Assembly (NCBI RefSeq): GCF_040560245.1
Contig: NZ_JAKMWP010000004.1
Source of the DNA: Morganella sibonii
Lineage (GTDB): Bacteria; Pseudomonadota; Gammaproteobacteria; Enterobacterales; Enterobacteriaceae
Length of the DNA stretch: 64,000 nt
Reading direction: 5' to 3' (one strand)
This document shows, one piece after another, positions 14,890 to 24,743 of the stretch; the stretch's first letter is position 1; each line of letters starts with the position of its first letter. Made by a program: the position numbers and the translations under genes. The notes beneath the pieces were generated by a model. That model worked only from the letters and a program-made list of their open reading frames with translations. It was not told where the DNA came from and made no database searches.

Positions 14890-16086
14890 ATGAAAGGTTT
14901 GGCAATTCTCGGTTCCACGGGATCTATCGGTAAAAATACACTTTCCGTCATTCGTCAGCATCCGGATTTATTCCGTGCCGTGGTTCTGGTCGCCGGAAAA
15001 AATGTTCAGACGATGTTTGAACAGTGTCTGGAATTTAAACCCCGCTATGCGGTGTTATCCGATGAAGTGGCCGCCGGTGAATTGCGGATTCAGCTGAAAC
15101 TCCACGGCAGTGCGACAGAAGTGCTCAGCGGCAGTGCCGCTATTTGCGAACTGGTTCAGCTGGATGATGTGGACCAGGTTATGGCGGCAATTACCGGTGT
15201 GGCCGGTCTGCTGCCGACTCTTGCGGCGATCCGCGCGGACAAACGTATTCTGCTGGCAAATAAAGAAGCCCTGATCACCAGCGGACGCCTGTTTTTTGCT
15301 GCCATGAGCACAAGCCGTGCCGAACTGTTTCCTATCGACAGCGAACATAACGCGATTTTTCAGTCCCTGCCGTCTGCCGTGCAGTTATCGCTGGGACACG
15401 CCGACCTGAATGCCGCAGGCATTGATTCCGTAATCCTGACCGGCTCCGGCGGCCCGTTCCGTGAAACACCCTTATCTGAACTGGTGAATATGACACCGGA
15501 TCAGGCCTGTGCACACCCGAACTGGTCAATGGGACGCAAAATTTCCGTGGATTCCGCCACGATGATGAATAAGGGCCTTGAATATATTGAGGCACGTTAT
15601 TTCTTTAATGCATCAGCAAAACAAATGGAAGTTATTGTGCACCCGCAGTCGGTGATTCATTCGATGGTCCGCTATACTGACGGCAGCATTATTGCACAGC
15701 TGGGGACGCCGGATATGCGCACACCGATAAGCTATTCAATGAGTTATCCCGGACGTATCACTGCCGGGGCTGAACGCCTTGATTTTACCCGTATGGGCGG
15801 CCTGACCTTTGAAGAGCCGGATTATAACCGTTACCCGTGCCTGAAACTGGCGATTGAAGCCTGTGATGACGGGCAGGCGGCCACAACCGCGATGAACGCG
15901 GCCAATGAAGAAACTGTACAGGCATTTCTGCAAAATAAAATCCGTTTCACAGATATCGCGCAAATAAACCGGATGGTAGTGGAAAATCACCGGTTTACGG
16001 AACCTCAGTCGATTGACGATGTCCTTATTATTGATAAACAAACGCGGGAACTGACCCGTAAATCAATCGGAAAAATCGCGAAGTAA
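14890..16086 (+). CDS. dxr: 1-deoxy-D-xylulose 5-phosphate reductoisomerase (IspC)
   Basis: 398 residues, as in E. coli. Converts DXP to MEP, the committed step of the non-mevalonate isoprenoid pathway. The NADPH-binding loop GSTGSIG is at 8-14, the catalytic loop region with GSGGPFRETPLSELVNMTPDQACAHPNWSMGRKISVDSATMMNKGLE contains the conserved metal and substrate residues, and the C-terminal helical domain is complete. The ribosome binding site is weak (TTGAG). Upstream of uppS, which uses the pathway's products. Confidence 0.96.
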   Translation: MKGLAILGSTGSIGKNTLSVIRQHPDLFRAVVLVAGKNVQTMFEQCLEFKPRYAVLSDEVAAGELRIQLKLHGSATEVLSGSAAICELVQLDDVDQVMAAITGVAGLLPTLAAIRADKRILLANKEALITSGRLFFAAMSTSRAELFPIDSEHNAIFQSLPSAVQLSLGHADLNAAGIDSVILTGSGGPFRETPLSELVNMTPDQACAHPNWSMGRKISVDSATMMNKGLEYIEARYFFNASAKQMEVIVHPQSVIHSMVRYTDGSIIAQLGTPDMRTPISYSMSYPGRITAGAERLDFTRMGGLTFEEPDYNRYPCLKLAIEACDDGQAATTAMNAANEETVQAFLQNKIRFTDIAQINRMVVENHRFTEPQSIDDVLIIDKQTRELTRKSIGKIAK

Positions 16087-16218
16087 TTAATTTATATTAA
16101 CGGGTTGCGTTTGTCGGTGAATAGCGCAAGTGATATAGTTCAGCGTTACGATTTCTGTAAATCAGATTTTTAATGACCGGTTAACGACACTATGACGTTA
16201 TCACTGACAAACAGAGAC

Positions 16219-16246
16219 AACACCGTGAACCTGCACGGTGTTTTTG
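16219..16246 (+). terminator. Intrinsic terminator between dxr and uppS
   Basis: Perfect 9-bp stem (AACACCGTG / CACGGTGTT) with a 6-nt loop, followed by TTTTTG. It overlaps a longer in-frame extension of uppS, which supports the later uppS start. Confidence 0.8.
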
Positions 16247-16291
16247 TGTCTGACGCCATGTATTAACCGATACCTCAAAGGATTAACTTGC

Positions 16292-17065
16292 GTGACAGTA
16301 TCCAGTGAAAATGCCTCAGAAAAGCCGGGACCTCAGCATGTCGCCATTATTATGGACGGCAACGGCCGCTGGGCAAAAAAACGCGGAAAATTGCGGGTTT
16401 CCGGCCATCGCGCAGGGATCAAATCGGTCCGCAGTTCGGTCAGTTTTGCCATCAAAAACCAGATAAAATCTCTGACACTTTATGCCTTCAGCAGTGAGAA
16501 CTGGAACCGTCCTGAACAGGAAGTTCACTCACTGATGGAGTTGTTTGTCTTTGCGCTGGATAACGAAGTCAAAAGCCTGCACAAACATAATGTCAGATTA
16601 TCCGTTATCGGTGATGTGAGCCGGTTCAGCCCGCGTCTACAGGAGCGTATCCGCCGTGGTCAGGTGCTGACCGCCAATAATACCGGTTTACAGCTGAATA
16701 TCGCCGCCAACTACGGCGGGCGCTGGGATATCACCCACAGTGTTAAACAGGTGATTGCACAAGTACAGCGCGGTGAATTATCCGCTGAAGATGTCAGCGA
16801 ACAGGATATCAGCCGTCATATCTCTCTTCATGATCAGCCGCCGATTGATCTCGTGATCCGGACCGGCGGCGAGCATCGCATCAGCAATTTCCTGCTCTGG
16901 CAGGTTGCGTATGCCGAATTTTATTTTACAGAAGTGCTGTGGCCTGACTTTGATGAAAACGCTTTCAGTAATGCAATAACATCGTTTACACAGCGTGAGC
17001 GCCGTTTCGGCGGAACCACACCTGATGATCAGTCTGAGCAGGCTCCGGGAGGAAATGTTGCTTAA
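16292..17065 (+). CDS. uppS: Undecaprenyl diphosphate synthase (UPP synthase)
   Basis: 257 residues with GTG at 16292 (AAAGGA upstream). Extends farnesyl diphosphate with eight isopentenyl units to make the C55 carrier lipid for peptidoglycan and O-antigen. The family motifs are visible: HVAIIMDGNGRWAKKRG with catalytic Asp22, ENWNRP, and the C-terminal RTGGEHRISNFLLWQ and YAEFYFTEVLWPDF. A longer frame from 16238 would begin inside the terminator and is rejected. The end overlaps the cdsA start by 11 bp. Confidence 0.95.
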   Translation: MTVSSENASEKPGPQHVAIIMDGNGRWAKKRGKLRVSGHRAGIKSVRSSVSFAIKNQIKSLTLYAFSSENWNRPEQEVHSLMELFVFALDNEVKSLHKHNVRLSVIGDVSRFSPRLQERIRRGQVLTANNTGLQLNIAANYGGRWDITHSVKQVIAQVQRGELSAEDVSEQDISRHISLHDQPPIDLVIRTGGEHRISNFLLWQVAYAEFYFTEVLWPDFDENAFSNAITSFTQRERRFGGTTPDDQSEQAPGGNVA

Positions 17066-17915
17066 GTACCGTCTTATTACTGCCATTATTTTAATTCCGC
17101 TGGTCCTGCTGGCGATGTTTATGCTCGCGCCGGCACATTTCGGCTGGGTGGTGATCGCCGTATGCGGGCTGGCCGGCTGGGAATGGGCGCAGTTTGCCGG
17201 TCTGAAAGGTAGCGGACAACGTATTATCACCGGTGTGCTGTTTGCCGCCGGTCTGGCTGCGTGGCAACTGACACTGGATATGAGTAATCTGATGGCCGAT
17301 GCTGCGGTGCAGGTCAGTCTGTGGGCGTCACTGGTCTGGTGGGTCTGCGCGGTGCTGCTGGTGATCAGCTTTCCGAAATCAGCTGCGTTGTGGAAAGATT
17401 CCGTGATTATCCGCCTTATCTTCGGTGTGGTGACCATTGTTCCGTTTTACAGCGGTATGATGGTACTGCGCACTCAGGGCTATGCGGGCGGTGATGTTTA
17501 TCAGGGCGCCTGGTGGCTGCTGTATGTCATGCTGCTGGTCTGGGCGGCGGACTCCGGTGCGTATGCTTTCGGTCGTCTGCTGGGCAAACACAAAATGGCA
17601 CCGCGCGTCTCACCGGGCAAAACCCTGGAAGGTCTGGCAGGCGGTCTGATCACGGCCGGGCTGGTTTCCTGGTTATTCAGCCACTATTCACCGTTACAGA
17701 CACTGCCGGAAAATCTGATTATTGTGTCAGTGATTGTGGTGCTGATTTCTGTATTCGGTGATCTGACCGAAAGTATGTTTAAACGTCAGTCCGGTGTGAA
17801 GGACAGCAGTCAGCTGATCCCGGGGCATGGCGGCGTAATGGATCGCATTGACAGCCTGACCGCGGCAGTACCGGTATTTGCCGGTCTGATCCTGTTAGTA
17901 TTCTCCGGCTTTTAA
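17055..17915 (+). CDS. cdsA: Phosphatidate cytidylyltransferase (CDP-diglyceride synthase)
   Basis: 286 residues from ATG 17055, preceded by GGGAGG inside the end of uppS; E. coli CdsA has 285. An inner-membrane enzyme making CDP-diacylglycerol, the precursor of all phospholipids. Many hydrophobic helices are evident across the protein, and the C-terminal family signature is present as SVFGDLTESMFKRQSGVKDSSQLIPGHGGVMDRIDS. Translation is probably coupled to uppS through the 11-bp overlap. Confidence 0.95.
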   Translation: MLLKYRLITAIILIPLVLLAMFMLAPAHFGWVVIAVCGLAGWEWAQFAGLKGSGQRIITGVLFAAGLAAWQLTLDMSNLMADAAVQVSLWASLVWWVCAVLLVISFPKSAALWKDSVIIRLIFGVVTIVPFYSGMMVLRTQGYAGGDVYQGAWWLLYVMLLVWAADSGAYAFGRLLGKHKMAPRVSPGKTLEGLAGGLITAGLVSWLFSHYSPLQTLPENLIIVSVIVVLISVFGDLTESMFKRQSGVKDSSQLIPGHGGVMDRIDSLTAAVPVFAGLILLVFSGF

Positions 17916-17941
17916 GCACACCGGGAGCAGACAGAAAACGC

Positions 17942-19297
17942 ATGATGACTTTTATCTGGAACTCAGCCGCTTTTATTATTGCGCTGGGAATTTTGGTTAC
18001 CGTACATGAGTTCGGGCACTTTTGGGTGGCCCGGCGCTGCGGTATTTTTGTCGAACGGTTTTCCGTCGGTTTCGGCAAAGCACTCTGGCGCCGCACAGAC
18101 AAACACGGAACAGAATTTGTCATCGCGGTAATTCCGCTCGGCGGTTATGTCAAAATGCTGGATGAGCGCGTGGAGCCGGTTGCACCGGAGCGTCGTCATC
18201 AGGCGTTTAATAACAAAACGGTCGGCCAGCGGGCGGCGGTGGTCAGTGCAGGGCCGATTGCTAACTTCCTGTTAGCTATCGTGGCGTACTGGATTGTCTT
18301 TATGATCGGGGTTCCGGCCGTTCGCCCGGTTGTGGCGGATATCCGCGCGGGATCGGTCGCAGAACAGGCAAATATTTTACCCGGGATGGAACTAAATGCC
18401 GTTGACGGTATCGAAACGCCTGACTGGAGCAGTGTGCGCCTGGCGATGATCAGTAAAATAGGCGACGATTTCACGGTTCTGAATGTGATTCCGGAACCGG
18501 GCTCAGCGCCTGCGGAAAAACGTCTGGACCTCACCCGCTGGAAATTTGATCCGGAAAAACAGGACGCTGTTCTGTCTCTGGGTATCATGCCGGTATCTGC
18601 TCAGGTCAGTAATGAGATTAATGTGCTGACGCCGGGAGGGCCTGCCGAAAAAGCCGGTTTACAACCGGGGGACAGGATCGTTAAAGTAGGCGGGGAACCG
18701 CTGACCGTCTGGCAGCCGTTTACGCTTTTTGTACGTAATAGTCCCGGAAAAACACTCGATTTACTGATAGAGCGGGGCGGAGAACATATTCATGTTCCTC
18801 TCACGACAGAGATAAAAAACAGCGGCGGCAGTAAACAAATTGGTTTTGCCGGTGTCGAATTAAAGGTGATTCCGCTCGACCCGCAATATATTACTGAGCA
18901 TCAGTACGGGCCGGTGGAAGCGGTTGCCGAGGCAACCGGGAAAACCTGGCAGTTAATGAATCTGACCGTGAAGATGATCGGTAAGCTGGTGACCGGTGAT
19001 GTAAAACTGAATAATCTCAGCGGTCCGGTATCGATTGCGAAAGGTGCCGGTATTTCCGCCGATTCCGGCTTAGTGTATTATCTGATGTTTCTGGCGCTCA
19101 TCAGCGTCAATTTAGGGATCATAAATCTGTTCCCGCTGCCAGTTTTAGATGGTGGACACCTGTTATTCCTGCTTATCGAGAAGATAAAAGGCGGGCCGGT
19201 GTCTGAGCGTGTACAAGACTTCAGTTATCGTATTGGTGTAATGGCACTGGTACTGTTGATGGGGCTTGCACTTTTCAATGATTTCTCCCGCTTCTGA
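17942..19297 (+). CDS. rseP: Site-2 protease RseP
   Basis: 451 residues. An inner-membrane zinc metalloprotease that makes the second cut in anti-sigma factor RseA, activating sigma-E, and clears signal-peptide remnants. The zinc-binding motif HEFGH is at 22-26 in the first transmembrane helix; the third ligand region NLFPLPVLDGGH is in the C-terminal part. Two PDZ domains lie between (about 120-310). The next codon is also ATG, so the start may be 17945. Located directly upstream of bamA, another envelope-stress gene, as in E. coli. Confidence 0.95.
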   Translation: MMTFIWNSAAFIIALGILVTVHEFGHFWVARRCGIFVERFSVGFGKALWRRTDKHGTEFVIAVIPLGGYVKMLDERVEPVAPERRHQAFNNKTVGQRAAVVSAGPIANFLLAIVAYWIVFMIGVPAVRPVVADIRAGSVAEQANILPGMELNAVDGIETPDWSSVRLAMISKIGDDFTVLNVIPEPGSAPAEKRLDLTRWKFDPEKQDAVLSLGIMPVSAQVSNEINVLTPGGPAEKAGLQPGDRIVKVGGEPLTVWQPFTLFVRNSPGKTLDLLIERGGEHIHVPLTTEIKNSGGSKQIGFAGVELKVIPLDPQYITEHQYGPVEAVAEATGKTWQLMNLTVKMIGKLVTGDVKLNNLSGPVSIAKGAGISADSGLVYYLMFLALISVNLGIINLFPLPVLDGGHLLFLLIEKIKGGPVSERVQDFSYRIGVMALVLLMGLALFNDFSRF

Positions 19298-19338
19298 TTA
19301 AAGAAGACCGGGACCGGTAAGGAAAACGCATAACAACG

Positions 19339-21735
19339 ATGGCGATGAAAAAGTTGCTCATAGCGTCGCTGCTGCTTGGCAGCTTCACTGCATACGGTTC
19401 AGACGGATTCGTGGTTCAGGACATTCAGTTTGAAGGTCTTCAGCGCGTCGCCGTTGGTGCTGCATTACTGAACATGCCTGTCCGTGTCGGTGACACGGCA
19501 AGCGATGAGGATATCGGACGTACCATTCGCGCACTGTTCGCGACCGGTAACTTTGAGGATGTCCGCGTCCTGCGTGATGGTAATGTACTGCTGGTTCAGG
19601 TGAAGGAACGTCCGACCATTGCAAATATCACCTTCTCGGGTAACAAATCCGTGAAGGACGACATGCTCAAACAGAACCTGGAAGCATCCCGTATCCGCGT
19701 CGGGGAAGCCCTTGACCGGACGATGCTGTCAAACATTGAAAAGGGACTGGAAGACTTCTATCACAGCGTCGGTAAATACAACGCAACAGTAAAAGCTGTT
19801 GTCACACCACTGCCGCGCAACCGTATTGACGTGAAATTCGTCTTTGCGGAAGGGGTTTCCGCAACTATTCAGCAGATCAATATCGTTGGTAACACACAGT
19901 TTACCACCGCTGAACTGGTTAACCGTTTCCAGCTGCGCGATGATGTGCCGTGGTGGAACCTGGCGGCTGACCAGAAATACCAGAAACAGAAACTGGCCGG
20001 TGATCTCGAAACCCTGCGCAGCTTCTATCTGGATCGCGGTTACGCGAAATTCAATATCGATTCGACTCAGGTCAGCCTGACGCCGGATAAAAAAGGTATC
20101 TATATCACCATCAACGTGACCGAAGGCGATCAGTATCAGATTGCCGGTGTTCAGGTTGCGGGTGAAACCGCAGGTCACTCCGCTGAAATTACTGAGCTGA
20201 CTGCGATTGAGCCGGGTTCACTCTATAACGGTGCGCAGGTCACCAAAATGGAGAATGATGTCAAAAATATGCTCGGCCGCTATGGTTACGCATATCCGCG
20301 CGTCATGACCCAGCCGGAAATTAATGAAGCCGACAAAACCGTGGTTCTGCATGTGAATGTGGATGCCGGTAACCGTTTCTATGTCCGCCAGATCCGTTTC
20401 GCCGGTAACGACGTGAGTAAAGACTCCGTTCTGCGCCGTGAAATGCGTCAGATGGAAGGGGCGTGGTTAGGTAACGATCTGGTCGAGGCCGGTAAAGAGC
20501 GTCTGAACCGTACCGGTTACTTTGAAACCGTTGAGGTGGAAACCCAGCGTGTGCCGGGTGTGCCGGATCAGGTCGACGTTGTCTATAAAGTCAAAGAGCG
20601 TAACACCGGTTCCCTGAACTTTGGTGTGGGCTTCGGTACTGAAAGCGGCGTCAGCTTCCAGGTGGGTGTCACCCAGGATAACTGGTTAGGTACCGGTTAT
20701 CAGGTTGGTGCTAACGCCAGTAAAAACGACTACTCCACTTACGCGGAACTGTCACTGACTGACCCGTTCTTCACCGTAGATGGTGTGAGTCTCGGTGGTC
20801 GTATCTTCTATAACGACTTCCGTGCTGATGATGCGGACTTGTCCGGTTACACCAACAAAACCTATGGTGTGGATGGTACGCTCGGCTTCCCGATCAACGA
20901 AAATAACTCTTTCCGCTTAGGTCTGGGTTATGTGCATAACACGCTGTCACGTATGGAACCGCAGGTTAATATGTGGCGTTATCTGCACTCAATGGGTGAA
21001 GAGCCGAACTATAAAGATCGTGCAGAATTCCGTGCCGATGACTTCACGTTTACAACCGCCTGGGTTTATAACAACCTTGACCGCGGTTACTTCCCGACCT
21101 CCGGTGTGAAATCCACCGTAAGTGCGAAAGTCACGATTCCGGGCTCTGATAACGAATACTATAAACTGATCGCAGATACCACCGGTTACTACCCGATTGA
21201 CGAAAACGGCAGCTGGGTTGTGATGGGTCGCGGCCGTTTAGGCTTTGGTGATGGTCTCGGCGGCAAAGAACTGCCGTTCTATGAGAACTTCTATGCAGGT
21301 GGTTCCGGTACTGTCCGCGGCTTCCGTTCCAATACTATCGGTCCGAAAGCGGTCTATTATGACGGAGCATCCGATAAGTTACGCAATGACAGTCCGTCCC
21401 GTGATGCTATCGGGGGTAACGCAATGGCGGTGGCCAGTATGGAACTGATCACACCGACACCGTTTATCGACGAAAAATACACGAATTCTGTCCGCACATC
21501 ACTCTTTATGGATGCCGGTACAGTGTGGGATACCAACTGGGACAATACTGAGCTCATGCAGAAGTATGGTATTCCTGATTACAGTAAAGCAGGGAACATC
21601 CGTGTCTCCGCCGGTGTCGCGTTCCAGTGGATTTCTCCGCTCGGACCATTGGTCTTCTCTTATGCGAAGCCAATCAAAGACTACCAGGGTGACCGGACAG
21701 AACAGTTCCAGTTTAATATCGGTAAGACCTGGTAA
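19339..21735 (+). CDS. bamA: Outer membrane protein assembly factor BamA
   Basis: 798 residues with a Sec signal peptide (MAMKKLLIASLLLGSFTAYG, cleavage after about residue 20). The essential Omp85 core of the BAM complex that inserts outer-membrane beta-barrels. Five POTRA domains fill about 24-420, beginning with FVVQDIQFEGLQRVAVGAAL, followed by the 16-strand barrel. The conserved VRGF motif of extracellular loop 6 is seen in GSGTVRGFRSNTIGP, and the chain ends in the aromatic residue Trp (FNIGKTW). Followed by skp, its chaperone partner. Confidence 0.97.
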   Translation: MAMKKLLIASLLLGSFTAYGSDGFVVQDIQFEGLQRVAVGAALLNMPVRVGDTASDEDIGRTIRALFATGNFEDVRVLRDGNVLLVQVKERPTIANITFSGNKSVKDDMLKQNLEASRIRVGEALDRTMLSNIEKGLEDFYHSVGKYNATVKAVVTPLPRNRIDVKFVFAEGVSATIQQINIVGNTQFTTAELVNRFQLRDDVPWWNLAADQKYQKQKLAGDLETLRSFYLDRGYAKFNIDSTQVSLTPDKKGIYITINVTEGDQYQIAGVQVAGETAGHSAEITELTAIEPGSLYNGAQVTKMENDVKNMLGRYGYAYPRVMTQPEINEADKTVVLHVNVDAGNRFYVRQIRFAGNDVSKDSVLRREMRQMEGAWLGNDLVEAGKERLNRTGYFETVEVETQRVPGVPDQVDVVYKVKERNTGSLNFGVGFGTESGVSFQVGVTQDNWLGTGYQVGANASKNDYSTYAELSLTDPFFTVDGVSLGGRIFYNDFRADDADLSGYTNKTYGVDGTLGFPINENNSFRLGLGYVHNTLSRMEPQVNMWRYLHSMGEEPNYKDRAEFRADDFTFTTAWVYNNLDRGYFPTSGVKSTVSAKVTIPGSDNEYYKLIADTTGYYPIDENGSWVVMGRGRLGFGDGLGGKELPFYENFYAGGSGTVRGFRSNTIGPKAVYYDGASDKLRNDSPSRDAIGGNAMAVASMELITPTPFIDEKYTNSVRTSLFMDAGTVWDTNWDNTELMQKYGIPDYSKAGNIRVSAGVAFQWISPLGPLVFSYAKPIKDYQGDRTEQFQFNIGKTW

Positions 21736-21845
21736 TTGCGGTACAGGGTTACCATACGTAATAACCAGTACGCTCAGTGTGCAAAGGGAATCTTTACCAT
21801 TGGGTTTAATATCCAACCAGTAAATGGTGTTTAAGGGGTTTTATT

Positions 21846-22346
21846 GTGAAAAAGTTATTAACTGCTGCCAGCGTAGGTATGGTATTAGCGATGTCTGCCG
21901 GTGCTGCTCAGGCTGCTGACAAGATCGCGGTTGTCAATATCGGTGAAGTTGTCCAGAAAATGCCGGGCCGTGAAGCGGCAGCAAAACAACTGGAAAACGA
22001 ATTCAAAAGCCGTGGTACTGAACTGCAGAGCTTAGAAAAAGATCTGCAGACCCGTGCTCAGAAACTCCAGAAAGACGGCGCGTCCATGAAAGACAGCGAG
22101 CGTCAGAAACTGGCCGGTGAATTCGATACCAAACGTGCTGACTTCGCGAAAAAAGCCCAGTCATTTGATCAGGACTTCCAGCGTCGTCAGATGGAAGAGC
22201 GTAACAAAGTCATGAAGCGCGTTGAAGATGCAGTGAAATCTGTTGCTTCAAAAGGCGGATATGATGTTGTGATCGATGCTAACGCGGTTGCATATTCCGT
22301 TTCCGGCATTGATATCACTGCTGATGTTCTGAAACAGGTTAAATAA
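21846..22346 (+). CDS. skp: Periplasmic chaperone Skp
   Basis: 166 residues starting at GTG 21846 (AAGGGG upstream), as in E. coli where skp also begins with GTG. It holds unfolded outer-membrane proteins in the periplasm for BAM. A signal peptide (about 1-23, ending AQAA) is followed by ADKIAVVNIGEVVQ, long charged coiled-coil arms (about 50-120) rich in Lys/Glu/Gln, and the conserved C-terminal YDVVIDANAVAYSVSGIDITADVLKQVK. Only 3 bp separate it from lpxD. Confidence 0.95.
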   Translation: MKKLLTAASVGMVLAMSAGAAQAADKIAVVNIGEVVQKMPGREAAAKQLENEFKSRGTELQSLEKDLQTRAQKLQKDGASMKDSERQKLAGEFDTKRADFAKKAQSFDQDFQRRQMEERNKVMKRVEDAVKSVASKGGYDVVIDANAVAYSVSGIDITADVLKQVK

Positions 22347-22349
22347 TTA

Positions 22350-23378
22350 ATGTCTTCCATTCGATTAGCTGATCTCGCTCAGCAGTTGAATGCAACGTTA
22401 CACGGTGATGGCGATCTCGTCATCACCGGTATCGCGCCTATGCATTCAGCAAACAGCGGGCAAATTACCTTTCTGTCTGATGCCCGTTACCGGGAAAAAC
22501 TGGCCGGTTGTCAGGCGGGTGCTGTGGTATTGCGTGAAGACGATTTACCGTTTTGTCAGGTTGCGGCCCTTGTGGTCAAAGATCCGTACCTGGCGTATGC
22601 GCACATGGCGCAGATTATGGATACCACACCGGCTCCGGCTGACAGTATCCATCCGTCTGCGGTGATTGATCCGTCAGCCTCACTCGGGGCGAATGTATCA
22701 GTCGGTGCGAATGCTGTGATTGAGTCCGGCGTTGTCCTGGGTGACGATGTCATCATCGGCGCAGGTTCGTTTGTCGGCAAGAATACCAAAATCGGTGCCA
22801 AAACCCGTATCTGGGCAAATGTCACTGTGTACCACGGGATTGTGATGGGTGAAGGCTGCCTGGTTCATTCCAACACCGTTATCGGCGCGGACGGATTCGG
22901 ATATGCCAACGATCGCGGTCAGTGGGTAAAAATCCCTCAGCTGGGTTCCGTCATTATCGGCGACCGGGTTGAAATCGGCTCCTGTACCACTATCGACCGT
23001 GGTGCATTAGAAAACACGGTGATCGGTAACGGTGTTATCATTGATAACCAGTGCCAGATTGCCCATAACGTCATAATCGGCGACAACACCGCAGTAGCCG
23101 GTGGTGTGATTATGGCCGGGAGCCTGAAAATCGGCCGCAACTGTATGATTGGCGGAGCAAGCGTCATTAATGGTCATATGGAAATCTGCGATCGCGTCGT
23201 TGTGACAGGCATGGGCATGGTAATGCGGCCTATCACCGAACCGGGTGTATACTCCTCCGGTATTCCGTTACAGCCAAACAAAACATGGCGTAAAACTGCC
23301 GCGCTGGTGATGAACATCAGCGAAATGAATAAACGCCTCAAGGCGGTCGAACGGCAGCTGGATAACGACGATAAATAA
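22350..23378 (+). CDS. lpxD: UDP-3-O-(3-hydroxymyristoyl)glucosamine N-acyltransferase LpxD
   Basis: 342 residues (E. coli 341). Third step of lipid A synthesis, transferring an R-3-hydroxyacyl chain from ACP. The N-terminal uridine-binding domain is followed by hexapeptide repeats of a left-handed beta-helix (about 105-300). The catalytic His lies in CQIAHNVIIGDN, and the C-terminal helical extension (KTAALVMNISEMNKRLKAVERQL) contributes to ACP binding. It is tightly placed after skp and starts the lpxD-fabZ-lpxA-lpxB group. Confidence 0.96.
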   Translation: MSSIRLADLAQQLNATLHGDGDLVITGIAPMHSANSGQITFLSDARYREKLAGCQAGAVVLREDDLPFCQVAALVVKDPYLAYAHMAQIMDTTPAPADSIHPSAVIDPSASLGANVSVGANAVIESGVVLGDDVIIGAGSFVGKNTKIGAKTRIWANVTVYHGIVMGEGCLVHSNTVIGADGFGYANDRGQWVKIPQLGSVIIGDRVEIGSCTTIDRGALENTVIGNGVIIDNQCQIAHNVIIGDNTAVAGGVIMAGSLKIGRNCMIGGASVINGHMEICDRVVVTGMGMVMRPITEPGVYSSGIPLQPNKTWRKTAALVMNISEMNKRLKAVERQLDNDDK

Positions 23379-23401
23379 CAACGCATTTTGCGGTATTTTT
23401 G

Positions 23402-23436
23402 CGGCCTGCTAACCGCGTGACGGGTATAGCAGGCCG
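23402..23436 (+). other. Stem-loop in the lpxD-fabZ gap
   Basis: A 10-bp stem (CGGCCTGCTA / TAGCAGGCCG) with a 15-nt loop, followed by TGTTATTA. It resembles a processing or partial-termination element inside the lipid A operon; no clear U-run. Confidence 0.45.
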
Positions 23437-23481
23437 TGTTATTAATAAGACATATGACAAAGAGACAGGAAGAGTATTCTG

Positions 23482-23934
23482 ATGAGTGACAACCATACTC
23501 TCAAAATTGATGAAATTTTAGAGCTTCTTCCGCACCGGTATCCGTTTTTATTAGTGGATCGCGTGCTGGATTTTGAAGAAGGTAAATTTTTACGTGCCGT
23601 GAAAAACGTATCGTTTAACGAGCCGTTCTTCCAGGGGCACTTCCCGGGCAAACCGATTTTTCCGGGTGTTCTGATTCTGGAAGCGATGGCTCAGGCCACC
23701 GGCATTCTGGCGTTCAAAAGCCTGGGTAAATTAGAGCCGGGTGAACTGTATTATTTTGCCGCCATCGATGACTGTCGCTTTAAACGCCCGGTACTGCCGG
23801 GAGACCAGATGATCCTCGAAGTGACTTTCCATAAGGAACGCCGCGGCGTTGCCCGTTTCACGGGTGTTGCGAAAGTTGACGGAGAAGTTGCCTGCGAAGC
23901 TACCATGATGTGTGCACGCCGCCGTGAGGGGTAA
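23482..23934 (+). CDS. fabZ: 3-hydroxyacyl-ACP dehydratase FabZ
   Basis: 150 residues (E. coli 151). Dehydrates 3-hydroxyacyl-ACP in fatty acid elongation, competing with LpxA/LpxD for hydroxymyristoyl-ACP, which explains its place in the lipid A cluster. The hot-dog fold signature is clear: GHFPGKPIFPGVLILEAMAQ with catalytic His53 and Glu67. The N-terminal LPHRYPFLLVDRV is typical. Three bases separate the stop from lpxA, so the two are likely translated together. Confidence 0.96.
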   Translation: MSDNHTLKIDEILELLPHRYPFLLVDRVLDFEEGKFLRAVKNVSFNEPFFQGHFPGKPIFPGVLILEAMAQATGILAFKSLGKLEPGELYYFAAIDDCRFKRPVLPGDQMILEVTFHKERRGVARFTGVAKVDGEVACEATMMCARRREG

Positions 23935-23937
23935 TAA

Positions 23938-24729
23938 ATGATCGATAAAACCGCCCGGATTCACCCGTCTTCCATTATCGAAGACGGTGCCGTTATTGGT
24001 GCCAATGTCACCATCGGTCCTTTCTGCTGTATTGGTGCGGATGTTGAGATCGGTGAGGGGACTGAAGTTAAGTCCCATGTTGTGATTAATGGTCATACCA
24101 AAATTGGTCGTGATAACCAGATTTTCCAGTTTGCCTCCATTGGTGAGATAAACCAGGATCTGAAATACAATGGTGAACCGACCCGCGTCGAAATCGGTGA
24201 TCGTAACCGTATCCGCGAAAGTGTGACTATTCATCGCGGCACCGCGCAGGACACCGGCGTTACCCGTATCGGTAACGACAACCTGCTGATGATCAATGCG
24301 CATGTTGCTCACGACTGTGTGATCGGCAACCATTGTATCATTGCCAACAACGGAACCCTGGCGGGTCATGTCACCCTGGATGACTATGTTATCCTGGGTG
24401 GTTTATCGGCTGTTCATCAGTTCTGCCGTATCGGTGCCCACGTAATGGTCGGCGGCTGTTCCGGTGTGGCACAGGATATCCCGCCGTTCTTAATCGCGCA
24501 GGGTAACCATGTGACCGCTTTCGGACTCAATGCTATCGGCCTTAAACGCCGTGGTTTTGATAAAGATGATATCAGTGCGTTACAGAATGCGTATAAGGTT
24601 CTGTACCGCAGTAATCTGACGCTGGCAGAAGCCAAAGTGCAGTTAGCTGAACTGGCGAAAGAAAACGTCCACGTAAAAGCGTTCGCTGACTTCCTGGATA
24701 CCGCTGAACGCGGGATCATCCGTCCGTAA
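23938..24729 (+). CDS. lpxA: UDP-N-acetylglucosamine acyltransferase LpxA
   Basis: 263 residues (E. coli 262). Performs the first step of lipid A synthesis, adding R-3-hydroxymyristate to UDP-GlcNAc. Left-handed beta-helix hexapeptide repeats run over about 1-185; the catalytic His125 sits in INAHVAHDCVIGN, and the C-terminal helical domain (from LKRRGFDKDDISALQNAYKVLYRS) is complete. The acyl-length ruler Gly/His region GGCSGVAQDIPPFLIAQGNH is conserved. Between fabZ and lpxB in the usual order. Confidence 0.96.
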   Translation: MIDKTARIHPSSIIEDGAVIGANVTIGPFCCIGADVEIGEGTEVKSHVVINGHTKIGRDNQIFQFASIGEINQDLKYNGEPTRVEIGDRNRIRESVTIHRGTAQDTGVTRIGNDNLLMINAHVAHDCVIGNHCIIANNGTLAGHVTLDDYVILGGLSAVHQFCRIGAHVMVGGCSGVAQDIPPFLIAQGNHVTAFGLNAIGLKRRGFDKDDISALQNAYKVLYRSNLTLAEAKVQLAELAKENVHVKAFADFLDTAERGIIRP

Positions 24730-24743
24730 TTGCGGGGGCTGCC